Source of the DNA: Clostridiales bacterium
GTDB lineage: Bacteria; Bacillota; Clostridia; Lachnospirales; WQUN01
DNA: 28,008 bases
Reading direction: 5' to 3'
NCBI GenBank assembly: GCA_031289625.1
Contig: JAITPB010000039.1
Span: 1 to 28,008, forward strand
The first letter of the stretch is position 1. The number at the start of each line of letters is the position of its first letter. Shown here one piece after another: positions 1 to 7,412 of the stretch. The position numbers and the translations under genes are program-made. The notes under the pieces are model-generated. The model was not told the DNA's origin. It made no database searches and saw nothing but the letters and a program-made list of their open reading frames with translations.

Positions 1-1057
1 ACATGTTCGTCTTGGCCATAAAATTCAGATCCATGTTGAATGTTACAAACCAGTAGTCGCCGCTGTTTTTGTCCTTAAGCCAACTGTAAAATTGGGTGGA
101 GGTAAAGGCCGTTTGATTAGGCGGACTAACGGACTTTAAAAGGTACACCTCATCCTTGAGGGTTTGAACTTCGACGTTTAAAGCGGAGGTTTCGGCGTTA
201 TAGATCGCCCCGCCTGAATAATAGGCGGTTACGGCGGCTTTGATGTCATTCTGGATCAGCAGCCCGCCGCCGTCCGTTTTCGGTATTTCACGCGGCTTAA
301 AACTATATGTCACATCAAAGAAACCCGCGTCGCCCTGTTCAAGGATGCCGCGGTTCTTGAATAGAACCGTTTCGTCGCCAGGGCCCTCATAACCGGCGGT
401 TTCGAATTCCTCTCCGCCGACAGTCGGCGCCGCGCCAAAGACACGCGGTATGCGGATTTCGACGCTGCCCGGTTCATAGCGCCCATCAAAATCGTATATG
501 GTCACTTTATAATTGATTCGCACAGAGAAGTTAATCTGACCGTCTGGGTTGCCGTAGTCAGGGTACGATATATTCGTATCCGTTACAGGCCGTCCGCCTT
601 TCAGGTAAGAAAGCTTTACCTCCACCTTGGCTTCCTGCCCCGGCTGAACTTTCTTCAAATCGTCAAAATCAACAGGCGATTTTTCCGATTCAGAAATTTT
701 TTGCTCATCAGTGTTCAATAAAATTAAATCTTCATCCGTATTATCAGTGCTCAATAAAGTTAAATCTTCATCCGTATTATCAGTGTTCAATAAAGTTAAG
801 TCTTCATCCGTATTATCAGTGCTCAATAAAGTTAAGTCTTCATCCGTATCATCAGTGCTCAATAAAGTTAAGTCTTCATCCGTATCATCAGTTTTCAATT
901 CAGTTAAAGCTTCATTTGTATTTTCTTCTGCTTGTGAATCTTGCTTTGCGCCAGATTCTATCTCGCTGGCCTTTATAGCCGGGAATACCGTGAATATCTG
1001 CGCTGTTATCGCGACGGCTGCGACGGCTTTAAGCCAATGTCTGTTGAACAATTTCAT
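1..1057 (-). CDS. Secreted acidic-repeat surface protein, N-terminal part (runs off the window)
   Basis: An open minus-strand frame without stops runs from ATG at 1057 to the window edge, giving 352 visible residues. An AGGGGG ribosome binding site lies 7 bases before the ATG. The first 30 residues form a classical signal peptide (basic start, hydrophobic AVAAVAITAQIF, then an AIKA cleavage-like site). Residues about 45-116 are six tandem 12-residue acidic repeats of the type TD(D/N)TDEDLTLLS. The remainder is beta-rich and Gly/Asp/Val-rich, as in immunoglobulin-like or adhesin-like stalk domains. I do not recognise the family and no anchor can be seen because the C-terminus is missing. The inferred role is an exported cell-surface or extracellular protein. 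Two terminators separate it from the chemotaxis gene upstream, so it probably has its own promoter. Confidence 0.8.
   Translation of the reverse strand, partial: MKLFNRHWLKAVAAVAITAQIFTVFPAIKASEIESGAKQDSQAEENTNEALTELKTDDTDEDLTLLSTDDTDEDLTLLSTDNTDEDLTLLNTDNTDEDLTLLSTDNTDEDLILLNTDEQKISESEKSPVDFDDLKKVQPGQEAKVEVKLSYLKGGRPVTDTNISYPDYGNPDGQINFSVRINYKVTIYDFDGRYEPGSVEIRIPRVFGAAPTVGGEEFETAGYEGPGDETVLFKNRGILEQGDAGFFDVTYSFKPREIPKTDGGGLLIQNDIKAAVTAYYSGGAIYNAETSALNVEVQTLKDEVYLLKSVSPPNQTAFTSTQFYSWLKDKNSGDYWFVTFNMDLNFMAKTNM
708..923 (-). repeat. 36-bp in-frame tandem repeat (6 copies)
   Basis: Six head-to-tail 36-bp units start at 708, 744, 780, 816, 852 and 888. The first five are nearly identical; the sixth is clearly diverged. 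They encode 12-residue acidic repeats (core TDEDLTLL) directly after the signal peptide of the partial surface protein. The unit length is a multiple of three, so copy-number change would keep the frame. Confidence 0.92.
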
Positions 1058-1212
1058 GACACAACCCCCTGACATAATTTAATATTCAGGCCAGGCATAG
1101 CCCATTCCGCCGACCATTGATACATTAGCGCCTTACATATGCGCGGCAAAAAATCACTCTCCCTTTTTCAATATACCATCGTAGTTTCGGCGCTTTTTCT
1201 GCAATTTATCCC

Positions 1213-1257
1213 AAAAAAAACAACCGTACTCCCATTATCAAACGGGAACCGGCTGTT
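1213..1257 (-). terminator. Rho-independent terminator with T8 tract
   Basis: Read on the minus strand, arms AACAGCCG (from 1257) and CGGTTGTT (to 1219) pair with one mismatch. An inner CCC/GGG pairing adds to the stem, and eight consecutive T follow (1220-1213). It lies between the chemotaxis gene and the surface-protein gene. It could be a second terminator for the former or an attenuator in the leader of the latter. Confidence 0.6.
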
Positions 1258-1286
1258 TCTCCATTAAACAGATTTTAATATATCAT

Positions 1287-1328
1287 AAAAAATCGCAGCC
1301 CTCGGCTTTTCCTGGGCTATGATTTTTT
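1287..1328 (-). terminator. Terminator of the chemotaxis receptor gene
   Basis: Near-perfect inverted repeat with AAAAAATC..AGCCC and GGGCT..GATTTTTT arms around a 12-base loop. One G-T pair and one mismatch are present. It ends in T6 on the minus strand and lies 22 bases after the chemotaxis gene stop at 1350. The symmetrical A and T tracts would let it work in both directions. Confidence 0.8.
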
Positions 1329-1349
1329 TAACGCCTTATTCTGATTGTG

Positions 1350-3665
1350 TCAAGCTGTTTTTCTTATGTGTTCTTGGCTGCTAGACTTATTTAAAATAAA
1401 CATCGCCACCATATTATTAAGTGTTTCCGACTGACTTGTAAGCTGCTGCGCGGCAGCGGCAAATTCCTCACTGGTAGACGAATTCGACTGGACGACGTTT
1501 GAAATCTGATTAAGCCCCATTGTGATCTGCGAAATCGCTTCGGCCTGTTCTTGAGAAGATGTAGAAATTGTTGAAATGATTTCAGATATCTCATTGACTT
1601 TTTCTACGATAATCTTTAGTGATTCTGCTGTTGACTGAGCCTTAGCGGAACCTTCGTTGATACGCTTAATAGAATCCTGAATAAGTACAGTGGTTTCTTT
1701 AGCCGCATTTTGACTTCTCCCAGCCAGGTTTCTGACTTCTTCCGCCACAATCGCGAAGCCTTTCCCATGTTCTCCGGCGCGCGCCGCTTCCACAGCGGCG
1801 TTGAGGGCAAGTAAGTTAGTTTGAAAGGCTATATCTTCGATTGTTTTAATGATCTTGGATATGCTGTTGCTGGATTGCTTTATGCCTTCCATAGACTCCA
1901 ACATTTTGTTCATTTCATCGTTGCCAGCTAACGCATTCATCCGTGATTCCTCAGAGATTTTATTGGCTTTTTGGGAATTTTTTGCATTTACCTGGGTTTT
2001 TTCGTTGACCGTATCTACAGTGGCTGATAATTCTTCGACCGATCCAGCCTGATCGGTAGCGCCAGTGGCCAAATTCATACTGCTTTGAGAGATACTCTTA
2101 GCCCCTGCGGAAACCTGATCGGTAGCGGATAAAATATTGCTCACGATCTCATTAAGCTTGTCGCGCACAGCGTTCATTGAGGTGTTTATCGCTGAAAAAT
2201 CGCCTAGAAATTGACGGTTGACGTGTACGTTAAGGTTAGCCGAGGCAATTTCATTCAGTACATTGCCAATTTCACTTATATAGGACGATAAAGTCTCCGT
2301 GGTAAAATTAAACGCGTCTTTCATTTCCTTAAAATTACCTTTGTAGTCACCTATAACTTTGGCGCTCATGTTTCCTTTTGTTATTTCTGTTAACACGTTA
2401 AGCGCTTCCATAACAGGGTTGACGATAGCGTCCATTAGATTGTTCAGACTCCGCATCAGCACACGCCAATCGCCGCTGTATTTATCCTCATTCGCGCGGG
2501 TTTGCAGCTTGCCATCTATAGAAGCTTGAACCAGGACGTTTATCTCGCTGGCGACATCTTTTATATTCTTGCGGATATCTTCTACAGACTCGTTGATGAC
2601 AATCTTTTTGCCCGGGAACATCTTAAGGGGCGTGTCGAATTTACCGTTTCCGATTTCATTTACGATACCGAATGTATATATATTGTCGTTAATATAGCTC
2701 TTATTCATCCTATTCACGTTTTTGACCAATTCCGCATAAGCGCCTTTATAAGCGGTTTCGTCAACAAAAATGTCAATATTTCCTTGGTCATGCTGATGAG
2801 CCATATTGATAATGTCGCTGACTATTCGTTTTATGGTTGTTTGCGCTAGCTGCAGATATCTGGTTAATTCGCCCAGCTCGTCTTTATCATCGCTGTCTAA
2901 GGTATTGTCTATATTCCCGTTGGATATGTCATTGGCCGCATGGGTAACCGCAATGACCTTTTTGGTGATTGCATTTGATAGAATCATTGCAATCACTAAG
3001 CCTGCAAGAATGATAATGATGGTCAGGACAATCATTATCATCAGGGTGCTGCTTGCGGAAGCGCTTGCGGAAGCATTATGCGTGCTGATGGTATCGCTTG
3101 CGGTAGCGACTAATTCGGTTAAGCGGTCGCTGACTGATTCCGCAAGCTCCCCGCCCTCTCTAAGGGCATCACGTGCTTTTTCAAGCTCCCCGGCTAAAGA
3201 ATTTGTATATACCTGACTATTAATTACTGGATATCCGGTATTTCGGTTTGTCGCTAAATCATAAATACTATCCGCCTGGGCTTTGAGATCCGCAACTCGT
3301 GCATCGTCCAAAAGCTGTCCTGGTACTAGCAGAGATTTGTATTTGTCCATGTCTTCTTTGAACGCTTCAAGACGCGTCTGAACTGAAGTCTGTAATGATG
3401 CTATTTTTTCATTATCTCCGATATAAACGATAATATTGGCGGTATCACGCCGCACCCTGGCAAAATTCATTTGTGCCTCCATAAGCGTTTTTAAGCGTTC
3501 GTCGGGTCCGCTTAATAGGCTGCTATATATCGTATCAATATTCCGAATCATATAGCATCCTAAAAATCCCAAAATCGCGCTTAAGATAAGAATGATGGCA
3601 AAACCCGTAAGCAATTTATATTTTATTAAGAGATTATTAAACCAACTGATAATAAGACCCCCCAT
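1350..3665 (-). CDS. Methyl-accepting chemotaxis protein (transmembrane receptor)
   Basis: This 771-residue receptor is anchored in the cytoplasmic membrane and should signal to CheA/CheW. Membrane segments lie at about 20-42 and 207-229, with a helical extracytoplasmic sensor of about 160 residues between them, resembling the four-helix-bundle type. A HAMP domain follows at about 230-283. Residues 290-500 look like further HAMP-like or linker modules, an insertion longer than in a minimal receptor. The C-terminal signalling domain holds the invariant hairpin tip with FQTNLLALNAAVEAARAGEH and GKGFAIVAEEVRNLAGRSQ at about 612-651. The ligand cannot be inferred. The ATG at 3665 has no good ribosome binding site, and GGGGGG lies just inside it, so the start is uncertain by a few codons. 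TAAA-N15-GGGTATAG at 3714-3688 is a weak sigma-28-like match. No other motility gene is in view. Confidence 0.95.
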   Translation of the reverse strand: MGGLIISWFNNLLIKYKLLTGFAIILILSAILGFLGCYMIRNIDTIYSSLLSGPDERLKTLMEAQMNFARVRRDTANIIVYIGDNEKIASLQTSVQTRLEAFKEDMDKYKSLLVPGQLLDDARVADLKAQADSIYDLATNRNTGYPVINSQVYTNSLAGELEKARDALREGGELAESVSDRLTELVATASDTISTHNASASASASSTLMIMIVLTIIIILAGLVIAMILSNAITKKVIAVTHAANDISNGNIDNTLDSDDKDELGELTRYLQLAQTTIKRIVSDIINMAHQHDQGNIDIFVDETAYKGAYAELVKNVNRMNKSYINDNIYTFGIVNEIGNGKFDTPLKMFPGKKIVINESVEDIRKNIKDVASEINVLVQASIDGKLQTRANEDKYSGDWRVLMRSLNNLMDAIVNPVMEALNVLTEITKGNMSAKVIGDYKGNFKEMKDAFNFTTETLSSYISEIGNVLNEIASANLNVHVNRQFLGDFSAINTSMNAVRDKLNEIVSNILSATDQVSAGAKSISQSSMNLATGATDQAGSVEELSATVDTVNEKTQVNAKNSQKANKISEESRMNALAGNDEMNKMLESMEGIKQSSNSISKIIKTIEDIAFQTNLLALNAAVEAARAGEHGKGFAIVAEEVRNLAGRSQNAAKETTVLIQDSIKRINEGSAKAQSTAESLKIIVEKVNEISEIISTISTSSQEQAEAISQITMGLNQISNVVQSNSSTSEEFAAAAQQLTSQSETLNNMVAMFILNKSSSQEHIRKTA

Positions 3666-4072
3666 ATTTTGGATTTTTAAGATTTATCTATACCCAAATA
3701 GAGCATACACTTTACGTCTGGCTAAGTGCATGAATGAATCACTTATTTAGGCTGTGTTTTTATGATAACCCAATGCGGCGAAAAGATACCGCTCGTTTAC
3801 AACTTGAGACGAACCATCACGCAATAGCCAGAAAAAATCCCCCGTGAAACGCTTCCGTCTTACGGGGGATTTTGCGTTGTGTCAGGCGGGCCAGTATTTC
3901 GTGAGCATACGCCCCGCAAAAAAAGAACCTGGTCACATGGGGGGATGGGACCAGGCTTGAGGGGGGATATTAAATGTTCCTTAAAAACTTTAAGGATACA
4001 CTATAATAATTCCCAGTACGATAAAATTTAAACCTCAAAAACGAAAAATAAAAAAAGTTTTTTTAAAAGCGG
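3666..4072. other. Intergenic region between pdxK and the chemotaxis gene
   Basis: This 407-bp stretch holds no convincing gene. It contains the strong hairpin at 3834-3873, a second hairpin with 7-bp arms (CCTGGTC at 3928-3934, GACCAGG at 3949-3955), and a very good ribosome binding site (GAGGGGGG, 3959-3966). That site precedes ATG at 3974, which opens only a 10-codon plus-strand frame ending at 4006. The last 60 bases before the pdxK stop are A/T-homopolymer-rich. Confidence 0.6.
3834..3873. terminator. Strong bidirectional hairpin, probable pdxK terminator
   Basis: Perfect 12-bp arms AAAATCCCCCGT and ACGGGGGATTTT surround a 16-base loop. It lies 200 bases beyond the pdxK stop on the minus strand, with no closer canonical terminator. 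It resembles the hairpin at 21955-22008 in sequence and flanks. Confidence 0.7.
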
Positions 4073-4924
4073 TTACTGGCAGCCCAGCAGATCGATCAGA
4101 TACGGCAGCGCCCGCTCAAAGCAAACGCCGTAACGGCGCTCCAAATCGGCTTCCACTGTCAGCTCAATGCAGCGGCGCGTGTATTGCACCGCGGTTTGCG
4201 CCGCGTCAGCCAGCCCGGCGCCATGCAGCAGCCCCGCCAGCAGCGCGCTTCCGAACACGTCGCCCGTACCGTGAAAATAACCGTCCGCCCGGCTCTCCGT
4301 ATAATAGGCGGTTTCCCCTGTGACGCTGTCATAGCTGGCCGCGCCCAGCGCCGCCGGATCAAACGAAACTCCCGTCAGCACCACTTTGCGCGGGCCGAGG
4401 CTGGACAACCGCCGCAATAAATCCTCAATATACAATTGATCATATGTCTCGCCCACATACGCTTCGTCTAACAGAAACGCGGCTTCCGTCAGATTGGGGA
4501 CGATGACGTCCGCGTGGCCGCAAAGTTTGGCCATGCCTTTCGCCATCTCGGGGGTATACACGGAATAGAGCTTTCCGTTGTCCGCCATGACTGGATCCAC
4601 CAGAACCAGGCCGTCGTCCGCGCGGAACGTGTCAAACAAGTCCGCGACGAGATCAATCTGCTTGAATGATCCCAAAAAACCGCTGTACAGGGCGTCAAAG
4701 CGCAGCCCAAGCGATTGCCAGTGCTTCGCGATGGGCACAATGTCCTCGGTTAGATCTCTGTACGTAAACCCTTCAAACCCGCCTGTGTGCGTGGACAGCA
4801 CAGCCGTAGGCAGCACGCCGCAGTCAAACCCTGCGGCGGACAGAATGGGCAGCGCCACGGTCAGCGAGCATCTGCCCATACAGGAAATATCGTGAACCGC
4901 CATGATCCTTTTCTGCTGATTCAA
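4073..4924 (-). CDS. pdxK: Pyridoxal/pyridoxamine kinase (vitamin B6 salvage)
   Basis: A cytosolic ribokinase-fold kinase that phosphorylates pyridoxal, pyridoxamine or pyridoxine with ATP to feed PLP salvage. Family signs are the N-terminal HDISCMGRCSL substrate-side motif, DPVMADNGKLY at about 110-120, PNLTEA at 143-148, and the anion-hole and catalytic motif GTGD at 219-222 followed by VFGSALLAG. TTG at 4924 is chosen as the start because GGAGG lies 7 bases before it and homologous sequence begins right after. An in-frame GTG at 4951 lacks a ribosome binding site. The protein is 283 residues, normal for the family. The gene is monocistronic and divergent from the membrane protein at 5056. 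The de novo PLP genes pdxS-pdxT lie about 10 kb away. Confidence 0.9.
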   Translation of the reverse strand: MNQQKRIMAVHDISCMGRCSLTVALPILSAAGFDCGVLPTAVLSTHTGGFEGFTYRDLTEDIVPIAKHWQSLGLRFDALYSGFLGSFKQIDLVADLFDTFRADDGLVLVDPVMADNGKLYSVYTPEMAKGMAKLCGHADVIVPNLTEAAFLLDEAYVGETYDQLYIEDLLRRLSSLGPRKVVLTGVSFDPAALGAASYDSVTGETAYYTESRADGYFHGTGDVFGSALLAGLLHGAGLADAAQTAVQYTRRCIELTVEADLERRYGVCFERALPYLIDLLGCQ

Positions 4925-4948
4925 ATGAAAACCTCCATAAATTAAAAC

Positions 4949-4977
4949 CACATTCAGATCTCACACATTCAGATCTC
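4949..4977. repeat. Tandem 14-bp direct repeat in a divergent promoter region
   Basis: The 14-mer CACATTCAGATCTC occurs at 4949-4962 and again at 4964-4977, a period of 15 bp. It sits between the pdxK start and the candidate promoter of the divergent membrane protein gene. Its position suits an operator or activator site, but no regulator is identified. Confidence 0.55.
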
Positions 4978-4979
4978 TG

Positions 4980-5008
4980 TTGTACTTCGCCGCGCCATAG
5001 TGTATCAT
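4980..5008 (+). promoter_or_regulatory. Candidate sigma-A promoter for the membrane protein gene
   Basis: TTGTAC and TATCAT are separated by 17 bp, about 45 bases before the start at 5056. The -10 is good and the -35 weak. The direct repeats end just upstream of the -35. Confidence 0.4.
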
Positions 5009-5055
5009 GGACAGGTAAAAATCACAAATTCTTAGCATTTTGGAGGCGAACGCAC

Positions 5056-6597
5056 TTGAAAAGCCTTTGCCCGCCAGCACTTTTTGTCTCGCTCTTATGC
5101 GTCGCGATCATGCTTCTGGTTTTGAACGCGCCGGAGCCGGCCGGCTTATCCAACAATGGAACCATCGGCGATTTTTATCGCGTGATACAGCCCTGCGGCA
5201 TTGAATTTATAGATTCTCTTTCCTATCACGACAGGTACACGCCCACCTATGTTATGACCTACGCGCGGGGAGGGGGTATCTCCCTTCAGCAAAAACTCTG
5301 CCGCTTTCTCCAAACTGATTACTCTGTCTATAAATATCTGACCTCGCAATTCGCGGCTGTCAAACTGGCCAAAATTTTCAGCGCGGTCTCAAACCGGATC
5401 GCCGGCAAGCCCACGGCTCTTTTTCAAATGTTTTGGATGGGGCTGATATACACCGTTCTCTTTGGCTTTGCGATTTATCTGATCCTGCGGTTCATTTTTC
5501 GCCGCTTCGGACGGGTTATATTTTTGTTTGCCTCTGCGGTGTTCTGTTTTGCTTTTTGTGATCAGGGCTATCTGCTTTACTTTAATTCTTTTTACGGGGA
5601 AGCGGCACAATATGTCTTCACTTTTTTGTGCATCGGACTCTTCTTGCATCTGATGGAGATGGAAAAGCAATCCCTGCCCCGCTTCGTATTATACATAGCG
5701 GTTCTGCTGATGGCGGCGTCCAAGGCCGCTTACGCGCCCGTCGGCATTCTGTTTTCGTTTGCGCCCCTCTCTTTGCTTCCGCCGAAACGCGTCCCGCGTA
5801 TGGCGGTTTTATCCCTCATGACGATCGTGACTGGCTTAATTGTGATCTTCTCCGCCATGTTTACACCGCAGTGGATGGAAGACGACACGAATTTCAACGC
5901 GGTATTTTCCGGCGTGCTTAAGTACAGCCGCACCCCGGAGCAGGACTTGGCGGAACTGGACCTGGATCCGTCTTTGTCCGTACTCAAAGGCAGCGAAGCG
6001 TATCAAAAAAAATATCCCATAGACATTCTCTCGGGAAATTTTCAAAAGGGATTTTATGACAAGATCGGGAAAGGGAAGATCGCGCTGTTTTACGCGAGGC
6101 ATCCAATGAGGTGGCTGCGCGTGATGCGGATGTCGGCGGATTACGCAAAATCCATCCGGCCTATGTATCTGACGAATACGCAAAACCCGTCTGCTCCGAT
6201 CGAACAGTCCCATCGGTTTTCCGTCTGGGAAAGCGTTCGCGCCTGGTCTGGCATCAGCTCGTTTCCTGTGACGGTGGACGTGTTTATTTTGACGTTCGCT
6301 TTGATCGTGTATATCATCGCATTCGCGGAGGCGCCCGCCGGAACAGGCGCCCCTCTCGCGTGTCTGCTGGGAACGATGGCCGCGTCGGCCCTGTATAATT
6401 TCTTAATCCCTTATATCAGCAACGGCGTCTGCGATCTCGCGAAGCATATGTTTGGGTTTGTGCATTTTTATGACCTGCTGGTGTTTATCCTGCTGGGCAC
6501 AGTGATCCAAAAACTGGAAGGTAGGTTGAAAAATAAAAATTATTCCACAATGCCGCCTTCTACCACCAGATCATCCGGGTTCACAGCGTCTCCATAA
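5056..6597 (+). CDS. Polytopic membrane protein, GT-C glycosyltransferase-like
   Basis: The start is TTG at 5056 with TGGAGG 9 bases upstream. The 513-residue product has one N-terminal membrane helix (about 8-25), an extracytoplasmic segment of about 95 residues, a block of five or six helices (about 123-268), a soluble segment of about 130 residues, and three C-terminal helices (about 404-425, 433-453, 472-487). The sequence LLYFNSFYGEAAQYVF at the start of a helix resembles conserved segments of lipid-linked-sugar membrane glycosyltransferases. That resemblance and the overall layout are the only reasons for the GT-C suggestion. The last 19 codons lie antisense to the 3' end of the amino acid binding protein gene. 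No neighbour points to its function. Confidence 0.65.
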   Translation: MKSLCPPALFVSLLCVAIMLLVLNAPEPAGLSNNGTIGDFYRVIQPCGIEFIDSLSYHDRYTPTYVMTYARGGGISLQQKLCRFLQTDYSVYKYLTSQFAAVKLAKIFSAVSNRIAGKPTALFQMFWMGLIYTVLFGFAIYLILRFIFRRFGRVIFLFASAVFCFAFCDQGYLLYFNSFYGEAAQYVFTFLCIGLFLHLMEMEKQSLPRFVLYIAVLLMAASKAAYAPVGILFSFAPLSLLPPKRVPRMAVLSLMTIVTGLIVIFSAMFTPQWMEDDTNFNAVFSGVLKYSRTPEQDLAELDLDPSLSVLKGSEAYQKKYPIDILSGNFQKGFYDKIGKGKIALFYARHPMRWLRVMRMSADYAKSIRPMYLTNTQNPSAPIEQSHRFSVWESVRAWSGISSFPVTVDVFILTFALIVYIIAFAEAPAGTGAPLACLLGTMAASALYNFLIPYISNGVCDLAKHMFGFVHFYDLLVFILLGTVIQKLEGRLKNKNYSTMPPSTTRSSGFTASP

Positions 6598-7412
6598 ACA
6601 GGCAGAAGCGTCTCATCATAGTCCTGATGGAAAAACTCTTCCGTTCCCAAAGCAATGATTTCCTCGTTCAGCCAGTTCAGCAATTCTGTATTGCCTTTGC
6701 GCACGGCGGGCGCGATGGTATCCAGGCCGCCCAGGCTGGGAACGCCAACGGTAAAGCCGGGGTTTTGCAGCGCCCAGGCCAGCACTTCCGTATTGTCCGT
6801 GGAGAACGCGTCGCCGCGGCCATCCAGCAGGGCGTTAAACGTTTCCGTGTACTGATCGAATTTTAATAAATTGACCTCTGGATGGTTCTCGGTAAAATAC
6901 GTCTCCGCCGTCGTGCCTTTGGCTACGATTAATGTTTTGCCGCTCAGTTGGCTGACGTCGGTGATCAGCGCGCTGTCCGGGCTGACCACGCCCAGCGCGA
7001 CTTTCATATACGGGCTGGCGAAATCCACCGCTTCCGCCCGCTCTTCCGTCACGGTAAAATTCGCGAGGACAATATCCACCTTGGCTGTTTCCAAATATTC
7101 CACGCGGTTGGCCGGTTCCAAAGAGACATATTCGACAGCCGCGCCCAAATCTTTTCCAATGCGATCGGCGAAATATACGTCATACCCTTGATAATTCCCA
7201 CTTGCGTCCACATAACCGAACGGCGCTTTATCGCTGAAGACGCCGATCACCACTTTGCCGCTGGACTGAATGTCCGCCAGCGTCCGGGCCGTAACAGCGT
7301 CCTGGCTCGCGGAAGACGAACACGCGCTTAGCGCGAGCGTGAAAGCGGCCGCTGTCATCCAAAACATTTTTTTGATCTGATGATGGATTTTATGATTGAT
7401 GCTATTTTTCAT
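6540..7412 (-). CDS. Amino acid ABC importer, substrate-binding lipoprotein
   Basis: Family 3 extracellular solute-binding protein of 290 residues. A basic and hydrophobic leader ends in the lipobox LSAC, so Cys31 should be lipidated and tether it outside the membrane. The mature part has the two-lobe pattern of polar amino acid binders: GKVVIGVFSDKAPFGYVDASG, then GYDVYFADRIGKDLG, ANFTVTEERAEAVDFASPY, and the second-lobe LSGKTLIVAKGTTAE. It resembles PEB1/cystine/glutamine-type proteins, but the ligand cannot be read. Its ATG overlaps the ATPase stop (ATGA), so it is the last gene of the operon. Its 3' end overlaps the convergent membrane protein gene by 58 bp with no terminator visible between them. 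Confidence 0.93.
   Translation of the reverse strand: MKNSINHKIHHQIKKMFWMTAAAFTLALSACSSSASQDAVTARTLADIQSSGKVVIGVFSDKAPFGYVDASGNYQGYDVYFADRIGKDLGAAVEYVSLEPANRVEYLETAKVDIVLANFTVTEERAEAVDFASPYMKVALGVVSPDSALITDVSQLSGKTLIVAKGTTAETYFTENHPEVNLLKFDQYTETFNALLDGRGDAFSTDNTEVLAWALQNPGFTVGVPSLGGLDTIAPAVRKGNTELLNWLNEEIIALGTEEFFHQDYDETLLPVYGDAVNPDDLVVEGGIVE

Noticed and set aside
711..1082. Plus-strand 123-codon frame with SSSV repeats
   Set aside because: It is the antisense shadow of the acidic repeats of the minus-strand surface protein, which has a signal peptide and ribosome binding site.
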